DNA of 6,037 bases from Microbacteriaceae bacterium (GTDB taxonomy: Bacteria; Actinomycetota; Actinomycetes; Actinomycetales; Microbacteriaceae), in contig JAODAY010000165.1 of assembly GCA_025463665.1 (NCBI GenBank), forward strand, positions 1 through 6,037. The letters are read 5' to 3'. Below the pieces are notes generated by a model. The model was not told the origin of the DNA and did not search any database. It was given only the letters and a program-made list of their open reading frames with translations. Position 1 is the stretch's first letter, and every line of letters starts with the position of its first letter. A program made the translations under genes and the position numbers. Shown here in pieces: positions 1 to 5,375 of the stretch.

Positions 1-461
1 ATCTTGAGCCACGGGGCGCCGGCGGGCACGGCAAGCGTGTCGACGGCGACCGGCGGCACCGTGAAGGAGTCTCCGGGGTAGTACAGGGTGTCGTCCACGA
101 GAACGCCGACATTGTCGATGACGGGGATCGACGAGTGGATGATCGCGTGGTGCTCGCCGAAAAACTTGAGCGTGAAGCCGCCGGCGGTGATCTCGTCGCC
201 GTTCCTGACGACCTTGACCGGGTAGGCGCGAGCTGCGAGTGCCACTCCGGGAGGACCGTAGATGGTGGCGCCCGGATTCATGCTCAGAATGCGGTCGAGC
301 TGCTCGGGCGTCCAGTGGTCGGGGTGCTCGTGGGTGATGACGATGGCGACGACGCTGCGGAGTTCCGTCAGCGGCATCGTGAACGACCCGGGATCGACGA
401 CAAGCGTCTCGCCGGACTTCTCGAGAACGAGGGTGGCGTGTTCGTGTTTGGTCAGCTTCAT
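1..461 (-). CDS. MBL-fold metal-dependent hydrolase, 3' end cut by window edge
   Basis: Read on the minus strand from an ATG at 459-461, the frame stays open for 153 codons to the window edge. The metallo-beta-lactamase signature is clear: THEHPDH at residues 43-49 (H44, H46, D48, H49) gives the HxHxDH di-metal motif. Further candidate metal ligands are H104/H105 in GEHH and D131 in YYPGDSF. The short N-terminal strand KHEHATLVLEKSG followed by VVDPG resembles the compact UlaG-like/UPF0173 hydrolases rather than true beta-lactamases. The substrate cannot be named. Probably a soluble cytoplasmic enzyme, since no signal peptide is visible. No good Shine-Dalgarno precedes the ATG. A promoter containing a CsoR-type palindrome lies about 30-60 bp upstream, so copper-responsive control is plausible. 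The family assignment is firm; the function is open. Confidence 0.88.
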   Translation of the reverse strand, partial: MKLTKHEHATLVLEKSGETLVVDPGSFTMPLTELRSVVAIVITHEHPDHWTPEQLDRILSMNPGATIYGPPGVALAARAYPVKVVRNGDEITAGGFTLKFFGEHHAIIHSSIPVIDNVGVLVDDTLYYPGDSFTVPPVAVDTLAVPAGAPWLK

Positions 462-491
462 CGTTCGAGACTACGTCAGTCGATCCGGATC

Positions 492-520
492 AAAATACCC
501 CTAGGGGGTACTGGCATGAA
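492..520 (-). promoter_or_regulatory. Predicted promoter of the MBL-fold hydrolase gene
   Basis: Reading the minus strand, a -35-like TTCATG (520-515) is separated by exactly 17 bp from a -10-like TATTTT (497-492). Transcription would start near 485, giving a leader of about 24 nt before the ATG at 461. Box matches are moderate (3/6 and 4/6 to consensus), but the ideal spacing and the palindrome inside the spacer support it. Inference from sequence only. Confidence 0.5.
495..510. promoter_or_regulatory. CsoR-type operator (second copy) in the divergent spacer
   Basis: ATACCCCTAGGGGGTA contains the inverted repeat TACCCC / GGGGTA around a TAG centre. It matches the operator in front of csoR (4794-4809, ATACCCCCAGAGGGTA) at 14 of 16 positions, with the same spacing. 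C-tract/G-tract palindromes flanked by TA are typical of CsoR-family operators. This copy lies in the spacer of the predicted MBL-gene promoter, overlapping the first bases of its -10 box, where bound repressor would block RNA polymerase. It also lies 75 bp upstream of the divergent lipid kinase start. Confidence 0.7.
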
Positions 521-584
521 CGGGCTTATGCGGTGGGGGAGTGCCGCGGTAAGGCAAGGGTCTGCCGCGCTGCCACAATGAAGC

Positions 585-1544
585 GTGCCGACATCGAAGC
601 CGCTGACGATTGTCGTCGCCATCAACCCGTCCGCGTCGTTCGGAAAGAGCAGCGCGGTCGGACCGCGACTCGTCGCGACGCTCCGAGCGCTCGGCCACCG
701 GGTCACGAGCCTGAGCGAGAAGAGCTTCGCCGACCTGCGCGAGGTCGCCCGTCTGGCTATCGCCGAGGGACCCGACGCCTTCGTCGTAGTCGGCGGCGAC
801 GGCATGGTGAGCCTCGCGGTCAACCTGCTCGCCGGGTCCACCGTGCCGCTCGGCATTGTGCCTTCCGGAACGGGCAACGACTCGGCGCGCGGGCTCGGCA
901 TACCGGTCGGCGACATTCGCGCCGCGACGGACGCTCTCATCGTGGCCCTCGCCGTGCCGCCGCGCGTCATCGACGTCGGCCGCATCCGTCACATCGATGA
1001 AACGACGGGACTCGAGACGACGACCCTGTTCGCAGCCGTGCTCTCGGCCGGATTCGACGCGATTGTGAACGAGCGCGCCAACAACCTTCGGCACCCGCGC
1101 GGCAAGAACCGCTACCTCGTCGCGCTGGTGATCGAACTGATGCGCCTGCGTCCCATCCGCTACAGGCTGGTGATTGACGGCGTCGAATCGGTGACGGATG
1201 CCGCGCTCATCGCCGTCGGCAACAACGTGTCGATTGGCGGAGGCATGAAGGTGACTCCCGACGCCCTCGTCGACGACGGGCTCTTCGATGTGCTCGTCGT
1301 CACGCCGCTGTCCCGCACCGCGTTCCTGCGCGTCTTCCCACGCGTGTTCGCAGGTACGCACCTCAGCGACCCGCGTGTGACCGTTCGTCGGGCGAGAAGC
1401 GTGCGCATCGAATCGCCGGGCGTCATCGCCTACGCCGACGGTGAGCGGGTCTCCATACTGCCGGTCGACATCGACGTTGTGCCCGGGTCGCTACGGGTGC
1501 TCGCGCCCCGGCCGCCCAGAGGATCTCACACTCCCGCGGCCTAG
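585..1544 (+). CDS. Diacylglycerol/lipid kinase family protein (DAGK catalytic domain)
   Basis: 319 aa, a normal length for single-domain DagK/YegS/BmrU-type lipid kinases, which phosphorylate diacylglycerol or related lipids with ATP at the membrane. Visible motifs are an N-terminal strand ending in NPSASFGKS (14-22, the NPxSG-like loop), the nucleotide-binding GGDGM at 70-74, PSGTGND at 93-99, and a late ADGE at 284-287 matching the acidic C-terminal motif of the fold. GGDGM replaces the commoner GGDGT. The GTG at 585 is forced, because an in-frame TGA sits at 579-581 just upstream. No Shine-Dalgarno is seen, so the mRNA may be leaderless or start by coupling to a short upstream frame. It converges with the HNH gene, whose stop lies 17 bp away. 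The exact lipid substrate is not determinable. Confidence 0.9.
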   Translation: MPTSKPLTIVVAINPSASFGKSSAVGPRLVATLRALGHRVTSLSEKSFADLREVARLAIAEGPDAFVVVGGDGMVSLAVNLLAGSTVPLGIVPSGTGNDSARGLGIPVGDIRAATDALIVALAVPPRVIDVGRIRHIDETTGLETTTLFAAVLSAGFDAIVNERANNLRHPRGKNRYLVALVIELMRLRPIRYRLVIDGVESVTDAALIAVGNNVSIGGGMKVTPDALVDDGLFDVLVVTPLSRTAFLRVFPRVFAGTHLSDPRVTVRRARSVRIESPGVIAYADGERVSILPVDIDVVPGSLRVLAPRPPRGSHTPAA

Positions 1545-1560
1545 AGCGAACGCCAGAAGT

Positions 1561-3093
1561 CTAGAACGGCATCTCCTCCTCCCCATCGCCCGCGCTGGCA
1601 TCGCTCACGGCCTCGATAGGTGTCGCGCCGTGTCGTCCCGGGTTCGCGGGCCGCACCCGCACCGACGGTTCGGTGAAAAAGACTTTGCCCGCGGGTGAGG
1701 TCCACTTCATCCGGGCGTCGTCGAGGTTCTCCACCGCCCACCTGGTGTGGTGCTTCACGTTATGGTGGCCGGGGCACATGCATGCCAGATTGTTGAGCGT
1801 GGTCTCACCGCCGTGCTCCCACGCCACGGTGTGGTCGATGTCGCAGCTCTCGGCGCGTTTGTTGCAGCCGGGAAAGCGGCAGGTCGCGTCGATGAGCCGC
1901 CTCAGACGTTTGAGGAAGGCCGGAGGTTTGTAGGACTTGCGGCCCACCGACAACACCATGCCCGTGATCGGGTCCGTCAGGACGCGATGGAACCCGGGCG
2001 CCGATGCCGTCAGTTTCGTGGCGACCTCGGGTGAGATCGGTCCATAGCCTTTGAGCAGGGCAGGCTCGTCGGCGTGACCGAGCAGCGTCAACGCCGGCAC
2101 GGTCACGAAGACCTGAGCCCGGATGCCGTGGCCGAACGGCGTACTGTCGGCCTGCATTCCGTCCGCACCGAGATCGGGCGCACCGCCCGCCGCGTGTGCA
2201 GCCGCACCGCCCGACGCGCTGCTCGCGGCGCACATGTCACCGTCGATCGCGAGGTCGGCTGCAACGTCTGCCCGGACTTGCGCCAGAGTGCGGGGATCGC
2301 CCGCGTCTTTCAGCCTGCGAGCAATGTCGTCGATGCGGTTGTAGGCCGCGACGGCTACCTCGGCGGGCTGGTACTGCGTGAGCCAGGCCATTCCGTCTTC
2401 GGCGGGAGTGAGCGTGACATCCCGCTGCGAAACAGCGCTCGCGCGACGGGCGGCAACCGATTCCGGGTGGATCAGCTCACGCTTGATGCGCGCCTTGCTC
2501 GTGAACTTCGACACCGTGAGTCGTTCGGCATACGGAATGAGGTGCCTCTCGAACTCCGCCCAAGACCCCTCGGGAAGCGACCAGGCTTGTTCGAGCAACG
2601 CCTGCGCGTGCCGGTAGCTGACGCGACCCTCCCGAAGCGCCAGCATCGTCTCAGGGAAGTCGTTGACCAGGGCGCAACTCTCGGCGATGAGCCGCTCTGC
2701 CGTGCGCTCGGGAATGCACAGGGCGCACGCCAGCTCGGTCGACAATTCTCGCCGGGAGCGCACATCGGCATCCCAGCCGTGTGGCAGTCCCGACGGAGCC
2801 GAGTCGCGTTCCGCGGCGAGCATCCCGCTTTTCCACCGGCAGGCCGCTTCGATCTGCTCTGCCCGAATGGCAGTCGCGCTGGCGACCATCTTGTCGGTGA
2901 GCGTGACGGAATCGACGAGCAGCGAAAAGGTGTCCATCATCGTGATGACGAGCGGCACGCCCGATGCGGGAACGACAGCCGCCTCCGGCCGAACCTGCGG
3001 GGGCGATGCGGACGCGGCATCCGGGGCATCGAACCCTTCGCCGCCGGCGCAAACCGCACTGCTGTGTGCGGGTGCTTCTTCGAGTGATTTCAT
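1561..3093 (-). CDS. DUF222 domain-containing HNH endonuclease-like protein (13E12 repeat family)
   Basis: 510 aa from the ATG at 3091-3093. An in-frame ATG at 3204 would add 37 residues that look non-coding, and another at 2940 (MMDTFSLLVDS) lies closer to the conserved part, so the start is uncertain. The N-terminal two thirds is a helical DUF222 region. The HNH domain covers about residues 400-460. It has zinc-knuckle cysteines in CRFPGC (405-410), the catalytic-type CDIDH (417-421), WEHGG, and CMCPGHHNVKH (438-448) with the closing H/N/H. All key HNH residues are present, so the nuclease fold should be intact. This family is numerous in actinobacterial genomes and its role is unknown. Some copies behave as dispersed repeats. 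The extreme C-terminus is acidic and ends GDGEEEMPF, resembling the tip of SSB. No partner gene is evident on either side. Confidence 0.88.
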   Translation of the reverse strand: MKSLEEAPAHSSAVCAGGEGFDAPDAASASPPQVRPEAAVVPASGVPLVITMMDTFSLLVDSVTLTDKMVASATAIRAEQIEAACRWKSGMLAAERDSAPSGLPHGWDADVRSRRELSTELACALCIPERTAERLIAESCALVNDFPETMLALREGRVSYRHAQALLEQAWSLPEGSWAEFERHLIPYAERLTVSKFTSKARIKRELIHPESVAARRASAVSQRDVTLTPAEDGMAWLTQYQPAEVAVAAYNRIDDIARRLKDAGDPRTLAQVRADVAADLAIDGDMCAASSASGGAAAHAAGGAPDLGADGMQADSTPFGHGIRAQVFVTVPALTLLGHADEPALLKGYGPISPEVATKLTASAPGFHRVLTDPITGMVLSVGRKSYKPPAFLKRLRRLIDATCRFPGCNKRAESCDIDHTVAWEHGGETTLNNLACMCPGHHNVKHHTRWAVENLDDARMKWTSPAGKVFFTEPSVRVRPANPGRHGATPIEAVSDASAGDGEEEMPF

Positions 3094-3145
3094 GCGAGAA
3101 GTCCAATGCACCCCACCGACATTCGAGGCGCCTGAGCGGCCGTGC

Positions 3146-3154
3146 TGTGGATAA
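3146..3154 (-). promoter_or_regulatory. Perfect DnaA-box-like 9-mer upstream of the HNH gene
   Basis: The minus strand reads TTATCCACA, identical to the strong E. coli R1 DnaA box, 53 bp upstream of the chosen HNH start. Actinobacterial boxes more often read TTGTCCACA. It is a single site with no cluster, so it is not an origin. It could be a DnaA-responsive control site or chance. Confidence 0.25.
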
Positions 3155-3220
3155 CTCGGAGGGGAGAAATGCGGCCTCGAGGCAGCGCCCAAAAATGCCC
3201 CCATTCTCCGCTACGAGCGG

Positions 3221-3226
3221 TAGCGT
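3221..3226 (+). promoter_or_regulatory. Candidate -10 box for a leaderless GNAT transcript
   Basis: TAGCGT fits the actinobacterial TANNNT pattern and ends 6 nt before the GTG at 3233, so transcription would begin at or next to the start codon. No Shine-Dalgarno is present and no convincing -35 is seen. Leaderless mRNAs are common in Actinobacteria. Confidence 0.35.
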
Positions 3227-3232
3227 AATAGA

Positions 3233-3784
3233 GTGACAAATCTTCCCATTTCCACGTCGGATGGGATGACGCCGCGCACCACGCGCCTCAGCCTCGACCG
3301 ACTGCAGTCGAGCGACCTCGATGCCATGTGGCGCATCCACTCCGACCCGCGCACCAACGTGCACAACCCCGCCGGACCCCTGCCCGACCGAAAGTCGGCA
3401 GAACGACGACTCGACGAGTGGATGAAACATTGGCGCGAACACGGCTTCGGCTACTGGAGCGTTCGACACGACGGGCGGATCATCGGTTTCGCCGGGCTGC
3501 GCACCTCCGCGTGGAACGGGCGTTCCTCACTCAACCTGTACTACCGCTTCGATCCGGAGGCGTGGGGTCACGGCTATGCCGCCGAGGCGGCGACGGCCGC
3601 CGTCGACATCTGGCGTTCGACGCTCGCGAAGCGACCACTCATCGCATACACCAAATCGGCCAACGTCGGCTCGCAGAAGACCGCGCTCGCCGCGGGCCTC
3701 GAGCGCCGCCCCGACCTCGACCAGTTCACGACCGATCCCGAAGGCGCGGACATCGTCTTCGCGCTCGGCTGGCCGAGGAAATAA
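3233..3784 (+). CDS. GNAT family N-acetyltransferase, RimJ/RimL-like (Acetyltransf_3)
   Basis: 183 aa, the usual length for single-domain GNAT enzymes, which transfer acetyl from acetyl-CoA to an amine. It opens in the RimJ/L style with TTRLSLDRLQSSDLDAM (16-32). GYWSVRHDGRIIGFAGL (73-89) forms strands 2-3 and NLYYRF (101-106) strand 4. The acetyl-CoA pyrophosphate loop is WGHGYAAEA (111-119), the RxxGxG-like motif. N144-S147 and the AAGLERR segment (153-159) match the conserved late helix. The GTG start at 3233 is chosen because the N-terminus is plausible and a -10 box sits at leaderless distance; an ATG at 3266 is an alternative. It is divergent from the HNH gene. The substrate, whether a ribosomal protein N-terminus or a small molecule, cannot be told from sequence. 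Confidence 0.88.
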   Translation: MTNLPISTSDGMTPRTTRLSLDRLQSSDLDAMWRIHSDPRTNVHNPAGPLPDRKSAERRLDEWMKHWREHGFGYWSVRHDGRIIGFAGLRTSAWNGRSSLNLYYRFDPEAWGHGYAAEAATAAVDIWRSTLAKRPLIAYTKSANVGSQKTALAAGLERRPDLDQFTTDPEGADIVFALGWPRK

Positions 3785-3807
3785 CTCTGCTGGGACGAGG
3801 AGACAGC

Positions 3808-3835
3808 CCAGCCGCCCGAGGGATATCGCGGCTGG
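3808..3835 (+). terminator. GC-rich hairpin downstream of the GNAT gene
   Basis: CCAGCCGC (3808-3815) pairs perfectly with GCGGCTGG (3828-3835) across a 12-nt loop, 23 nt after the GNAT stop. No T-tract follows, so it is not a classical intrinsic terminator. Hairpins without U-tails are often proposed as terminators in high-GC Actinobacteria. It could equally be chance in GC-rich DNA. The rest of 3785-3882 shows nothing recognisable. Confidence 0.3.
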
Positions 3836-3882
3836 CCAAGAAGGAGCGCCAGCCACGAGCCGGCAGCGGCCCGTCACTACGA

Positions 3883-4554
3883 GCGAAAATCGGGCGTCGC
3901 GCCGCCGCGACCCGCCATCGGACGCGCCTTCGTCGACGACGCCCTCGCCCGCGGCCACGACGTGACCACGCTGACCCGGGGAACGCGACCGCCCCAGCCA
4001 GGGGTCACCGCGCTCCACGGCGATCGCACGACCGAGACCGGCCTGGCCGCACTCGGCGATGCGGAGTGGGACTTGGTCGTCGACACCTGGTCGTGGGCAC
4101 CAAGGCAGTGACGGATGCCGCGGCCCTCCTCAGCGCACGCGCTGGGCGCTACGTCTACATCTCGAGCCGCTCGGTGTACTTCGGCGACTACGCGGGGGCG
4201 AAGGCCGGCGGAGAACTCGGCGCGATCGCGGGCTTCGGCGACCGCGCGATCCTCCTGCGCGCAGGACTCGTGGCATCGAAGCCGCGACATCCGCCCAGAA
4301 CGGGGCATTCAACGTGGTCAGAGCGAGCCCGGGCACACCACCATGCGCGGGCTGCTCGAGGGGACTGCGAGGGTATGCATCGCGGCGACGTGTCGAGAGC
4401 CCTCGACGCGGGCCTCAGCGTTCGGCCGGCCCGCGAGACGGTGTTCGACACGTGGGCGTGGCTGCAGTCCATCGCGGGTATAGCGCCCCAGCGCGCCGAT
4501 CGACCGGCCGTGGGAATGACGCCCGAGCGCGAAAAACTGCTGCTTGGGAGCTGA
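3883..4554 (+). pseudogene. Decayed NAD-dependent epimerase/dehydratase (extended SDR) gene
   Basis: Pieces of one NAD-dependent epimerase/reductase appear in order but in three frames. GRAFVDDALARGHDVTTLTR starts at 3920 and runs in frame to VVDTWSWAPRQ, then hits TGA at 4109-4111. VTDAAALLSARAGRYVYISS continues one frame away from 4108, consistent with a 1-bp deletion. After SRSVY (to 4179) the protein jumps to GDYAGAKAGGEL, apparently losing about 20 residues in frame. After LLRAGLVA a large middle section is missing. AFNVV (4305) and GHTTMRGLLEG (near 4331) lie in two further frames. GMHRGDVSRALDAGL through ADRPAVGMTPEREKLLLGS (4372-4554) returns to the first restored frame and ends at TGA. 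At the 5' end GCG-AAA-ATC (3883) sits where ATG-AAA-ATC would be expected, and the Rossmann glycine motif is scrambled. The remnant is about 224 codons, against a little over 300 for intact relatives as I recall them. It is not functional as read. Confidence 0.85.
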
Positions 4555-4566
4555 CTCCGCCTCGAT

Positions 4567-4595
4567 TTGTGACTGCAGAATGCGTGTGGCATACT
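4567..4595 (+). promoter_or_regulatory. Predicted promoter of tRNA-Glu
   Basis: TTGTGA (4567-4572, 4/6 to the -35 consensus) and CATACT (4590-4595, 4/6 to the -10 consensus) are separated by exactly 17 bp. Transcription would start near 4602, about 10 nt before the mature tRNA. This suits a short tRNA 5' leader. Confidence 0.6.
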
Positions 4596-4611
4596 CGTCT
4601 AGTTGTCATAC

Positions 4612-4684
4612 GGCCCCATCGTATAGCGGCCTAGTACGCTGCCCTCTCACGGCGGTAACACCGGTTCGAATCCGGTTGGGGTCA
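4612..4684 (+). tRNA. tRNA-Glu, anticodon CTC
   Basis: The 73-nt cloverleaf folds fully. The acceptor arm is GGCCCCA (4612-4618) with TGGGGTC (4677-4683) and discriminator A4684. The D-stem is GTA/TAC. The anticodon stem CTGCC/GGCGG encloses loop CTCTCAC, placing anticodon CTC at 4646-4648 (reads GAG, glutamate). The T-arm ACCGG/CCGGT encloses loop TTCGAAT. One T-G wobble occurs in the anticodon stem. CCA is not encoded, so it must be added after transcription. It is followed directly by a strong terminator, so it is a single-gene transcript independent of the copper operon. Confidence 0.97.
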
Positions 4685-4689
4685 CAACC

Positions 4690-4730
4690 GCCCGGTTTCC
4701 TTCACGCAAGGAAGCCGGGCATTTTGTTTT
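4690..4730 (+). terminator. Intrinsic terminator after tRNA-Glu
   Basis: A 13-bp stem (4690-4702 with 4708-4720, one G-T wobble) closes a 5-nt loop CACGC and is followed by ATTTTGTTTT (4721-4730). The stem starts 6 nt after the tRNA. It ends tRNA-Glu transcription and insulates the copper operon from it. Confidence 0.93.
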
Positions 4731-4785
4731 AACCGCGTCGCGCCCATTCCCGCGACAGTACCACGCGCACGACTCCACATTGCGC

Positions 4786-4791
4786 TAGACT
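4786..4791 (+). promoter_or_regulatory. Candidate -10 box of the csoR-copZ-copA operon
   Basis: TAGACT fits TANNNT and lies 3 bp upstream of the CsoR palindrome, so the transcription start (near 4798) would fall inside the operator. No good -35 is seen at 16-18 bp. The placement suits repression by CsoR that occludes promoter and start site. Confidence 0.45.
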
Positions 4792-4793
4792 GG

Positions 4794-4812
4794 ATACCCC
4801 CAGAGGGTATAT
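4794..4812. promoter_or_regulatory. CsoR operator controlling the copper operon
   Basis: Inverted repeat ATACCC (4794-4799) / GGGTAT (4805-4810) around CCAGA, 13 bp before the csoR start. C-tract/G-tract palindromes upstream of csoR are the established target of CsoR tetramers, which let go when Cu(I) binds. This implies autoregulation of the operon. A near-identical copy sits at 495-510. Confidence 0.85.
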
Positions 4813-4825
4813 CGCGAGGAGTGTC

Positions 4826-5107
4826 ATGAACGGCTACGTCGACAACAAGGACGACATCTTGAAGCGGCTCAGCCGCGCCGAAGGGCAGGTGCGCGGACTG
4901 CACCGCATGGTCGAGTCCGACACCTATTGCATCGACGTCCTGACCCAGGTCTCCGCCGCGACCAAGGCGCTGGAAAACGTCGCACTGCTGTTGCTCGACG
5001 ATCACCTCACGCACTGCGTCGCCGAGGCATCCGCTGTCGGCGGAGCCGTCGCCGACGAGAAAATCCGCGAGGCGTCCGCCGCCATCGCCCGACTCGTCCG
5101 ATCCTGA
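4826..5107 (+). CDS. csoR: Copper-sensing transcriptional repressor CsoR
   Basis: 93 aa, the typical size of the all-helical DUF156/CsoR family. The N-terminal helix carries the conserved LKRLSRAEGQVRGLHRMVE (12-30). The Cu(I)-binding triad is complete: C35 (in YCIDVLTQ), H60 and C64 (HLTHC). This C-H-C pattern with Tyr before the first Cys marks a copper sensor. It argues against nickel/cobalt (RcnR) and formaldehyde (FrmR) types, and against the persulfide sensor CstR, which lacks the His. In the apo form it should bind the operator just upstream and be released by Cu(I). A strong Shine-Dalgarno GAGGAG (4816-4821) sits 4 nt before the ATG. It is the first gene of the operon, with copZ starting 25 nt after its stop. 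Confidence 0.95.
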   Translation: MNGYVDNKDDILKRLSRAEGQVRGLHRMVESDTYCIDVLTQVSAATKALENVALLLLDDHLTHCVAEASAVGGAVADEKIREASAAIARLVRS

Positions 5108-5132
5108 CCGCGAAACCCGAAAGGCAGCAACC

Positions 5133-5375
5133 ATGGGCACCACCGACAACACCGGCATCATTCGCGAGCATTACCTCGTGGGCGGCATGACCTGCGCACA
5201 CTGCGTCGCGAGCGTCACCGAGGAGGTCTCGGCCATCGACGGCGTCGACAGCGTGAGCGTCGACCTCAACGCCGGGGGAGCCTCCCGCATCATGGTGGTG
5301 AGCTCGAAGCCGGTCGCCGCACACGACGTCGAGACCGCCGTGGTGGAGGCGGGATACACGCTGGTCACCCCATGA
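5133..5375 (+). CDS. copZ: Copper chaperone, heavy-metal-associated (HMA) domain protein CopZ-like
   Basis: 80 aa, essentially one ferredoxin-like HMA domain. The Cu(I) site is GGMTCAHC (17-24), with C21 and C24 as ligands, followed by the usual helix VASVTEEVSAIDGV and strand VSVDLNAGG. The late VETAVVEAGYTL matches the last helix/strand with the conserved AGY. It should carry Cu(I) in the cytoplasm to the CopA pump and possibly to CsoR. Shine-Dalgarno GAAAGG (5119-5124) lies 8 nt before the ATG. The stop overlaps the copA start (ATGA at 5372-5375), which implies translational coupling of chaperone and pump. Confidence 0.93.
   Translation: MGTTDNTGIIREHYLVGGMTCAHCVASVTEEVSAIDGVDSVSVDLNAGGASRIMVVSSKPVAAHDVETAVVEAGYTLVTP

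Noticed and set aside
501..1361. Long minus-strand open frame opposite the lipid kinase (286 codons)
   Set aside because: Its composition is Arg/Asp/His-rich with no recognisable fold. The opposite strand carries clear DAGK motifs. It is a high-GC antisense shadow.
2074..3087. Long plus-strand open frame opposite the HNH gene (337 codons)
   Set aside because: Arg-rich, no domain, and fully antisense to the well-supported DUF222/HNH protein.
2651..3469. Minus-strand open frame spanning the HNH and GNAT spacer (272 codons)
   Set aside because: It overlaps two supported genes and the intergenic region, and its translation is low-complexity Arg/Ala/Gly-rich.
3328..4554. A single 408-codon plus-strand gene covering the GNAT tail and the epimerase remnant
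   Set aside because: Its first half is the GNAT gene read out of frame. Only the stretch after about 4108 resembles a protein, and that is one part of the fragmented epimerase.
4612..4684. tRNA-Glu as an integration site for a mobile element carrying the copper operon
   Set aside because: No repeat of the tRNA 3' end was found elsewhere in the window, and there is no integrase. A strong native terminator directly follows the tRNA.
4826..5107. CsoR-family protein as a persulfide (CstR), nickel (RcnR) or formaldehyde (FrmR) sensor
   Set aside because: The complete C35-H60-C64 triad and the adjoining copZ and copA genes indicate copper sensing.
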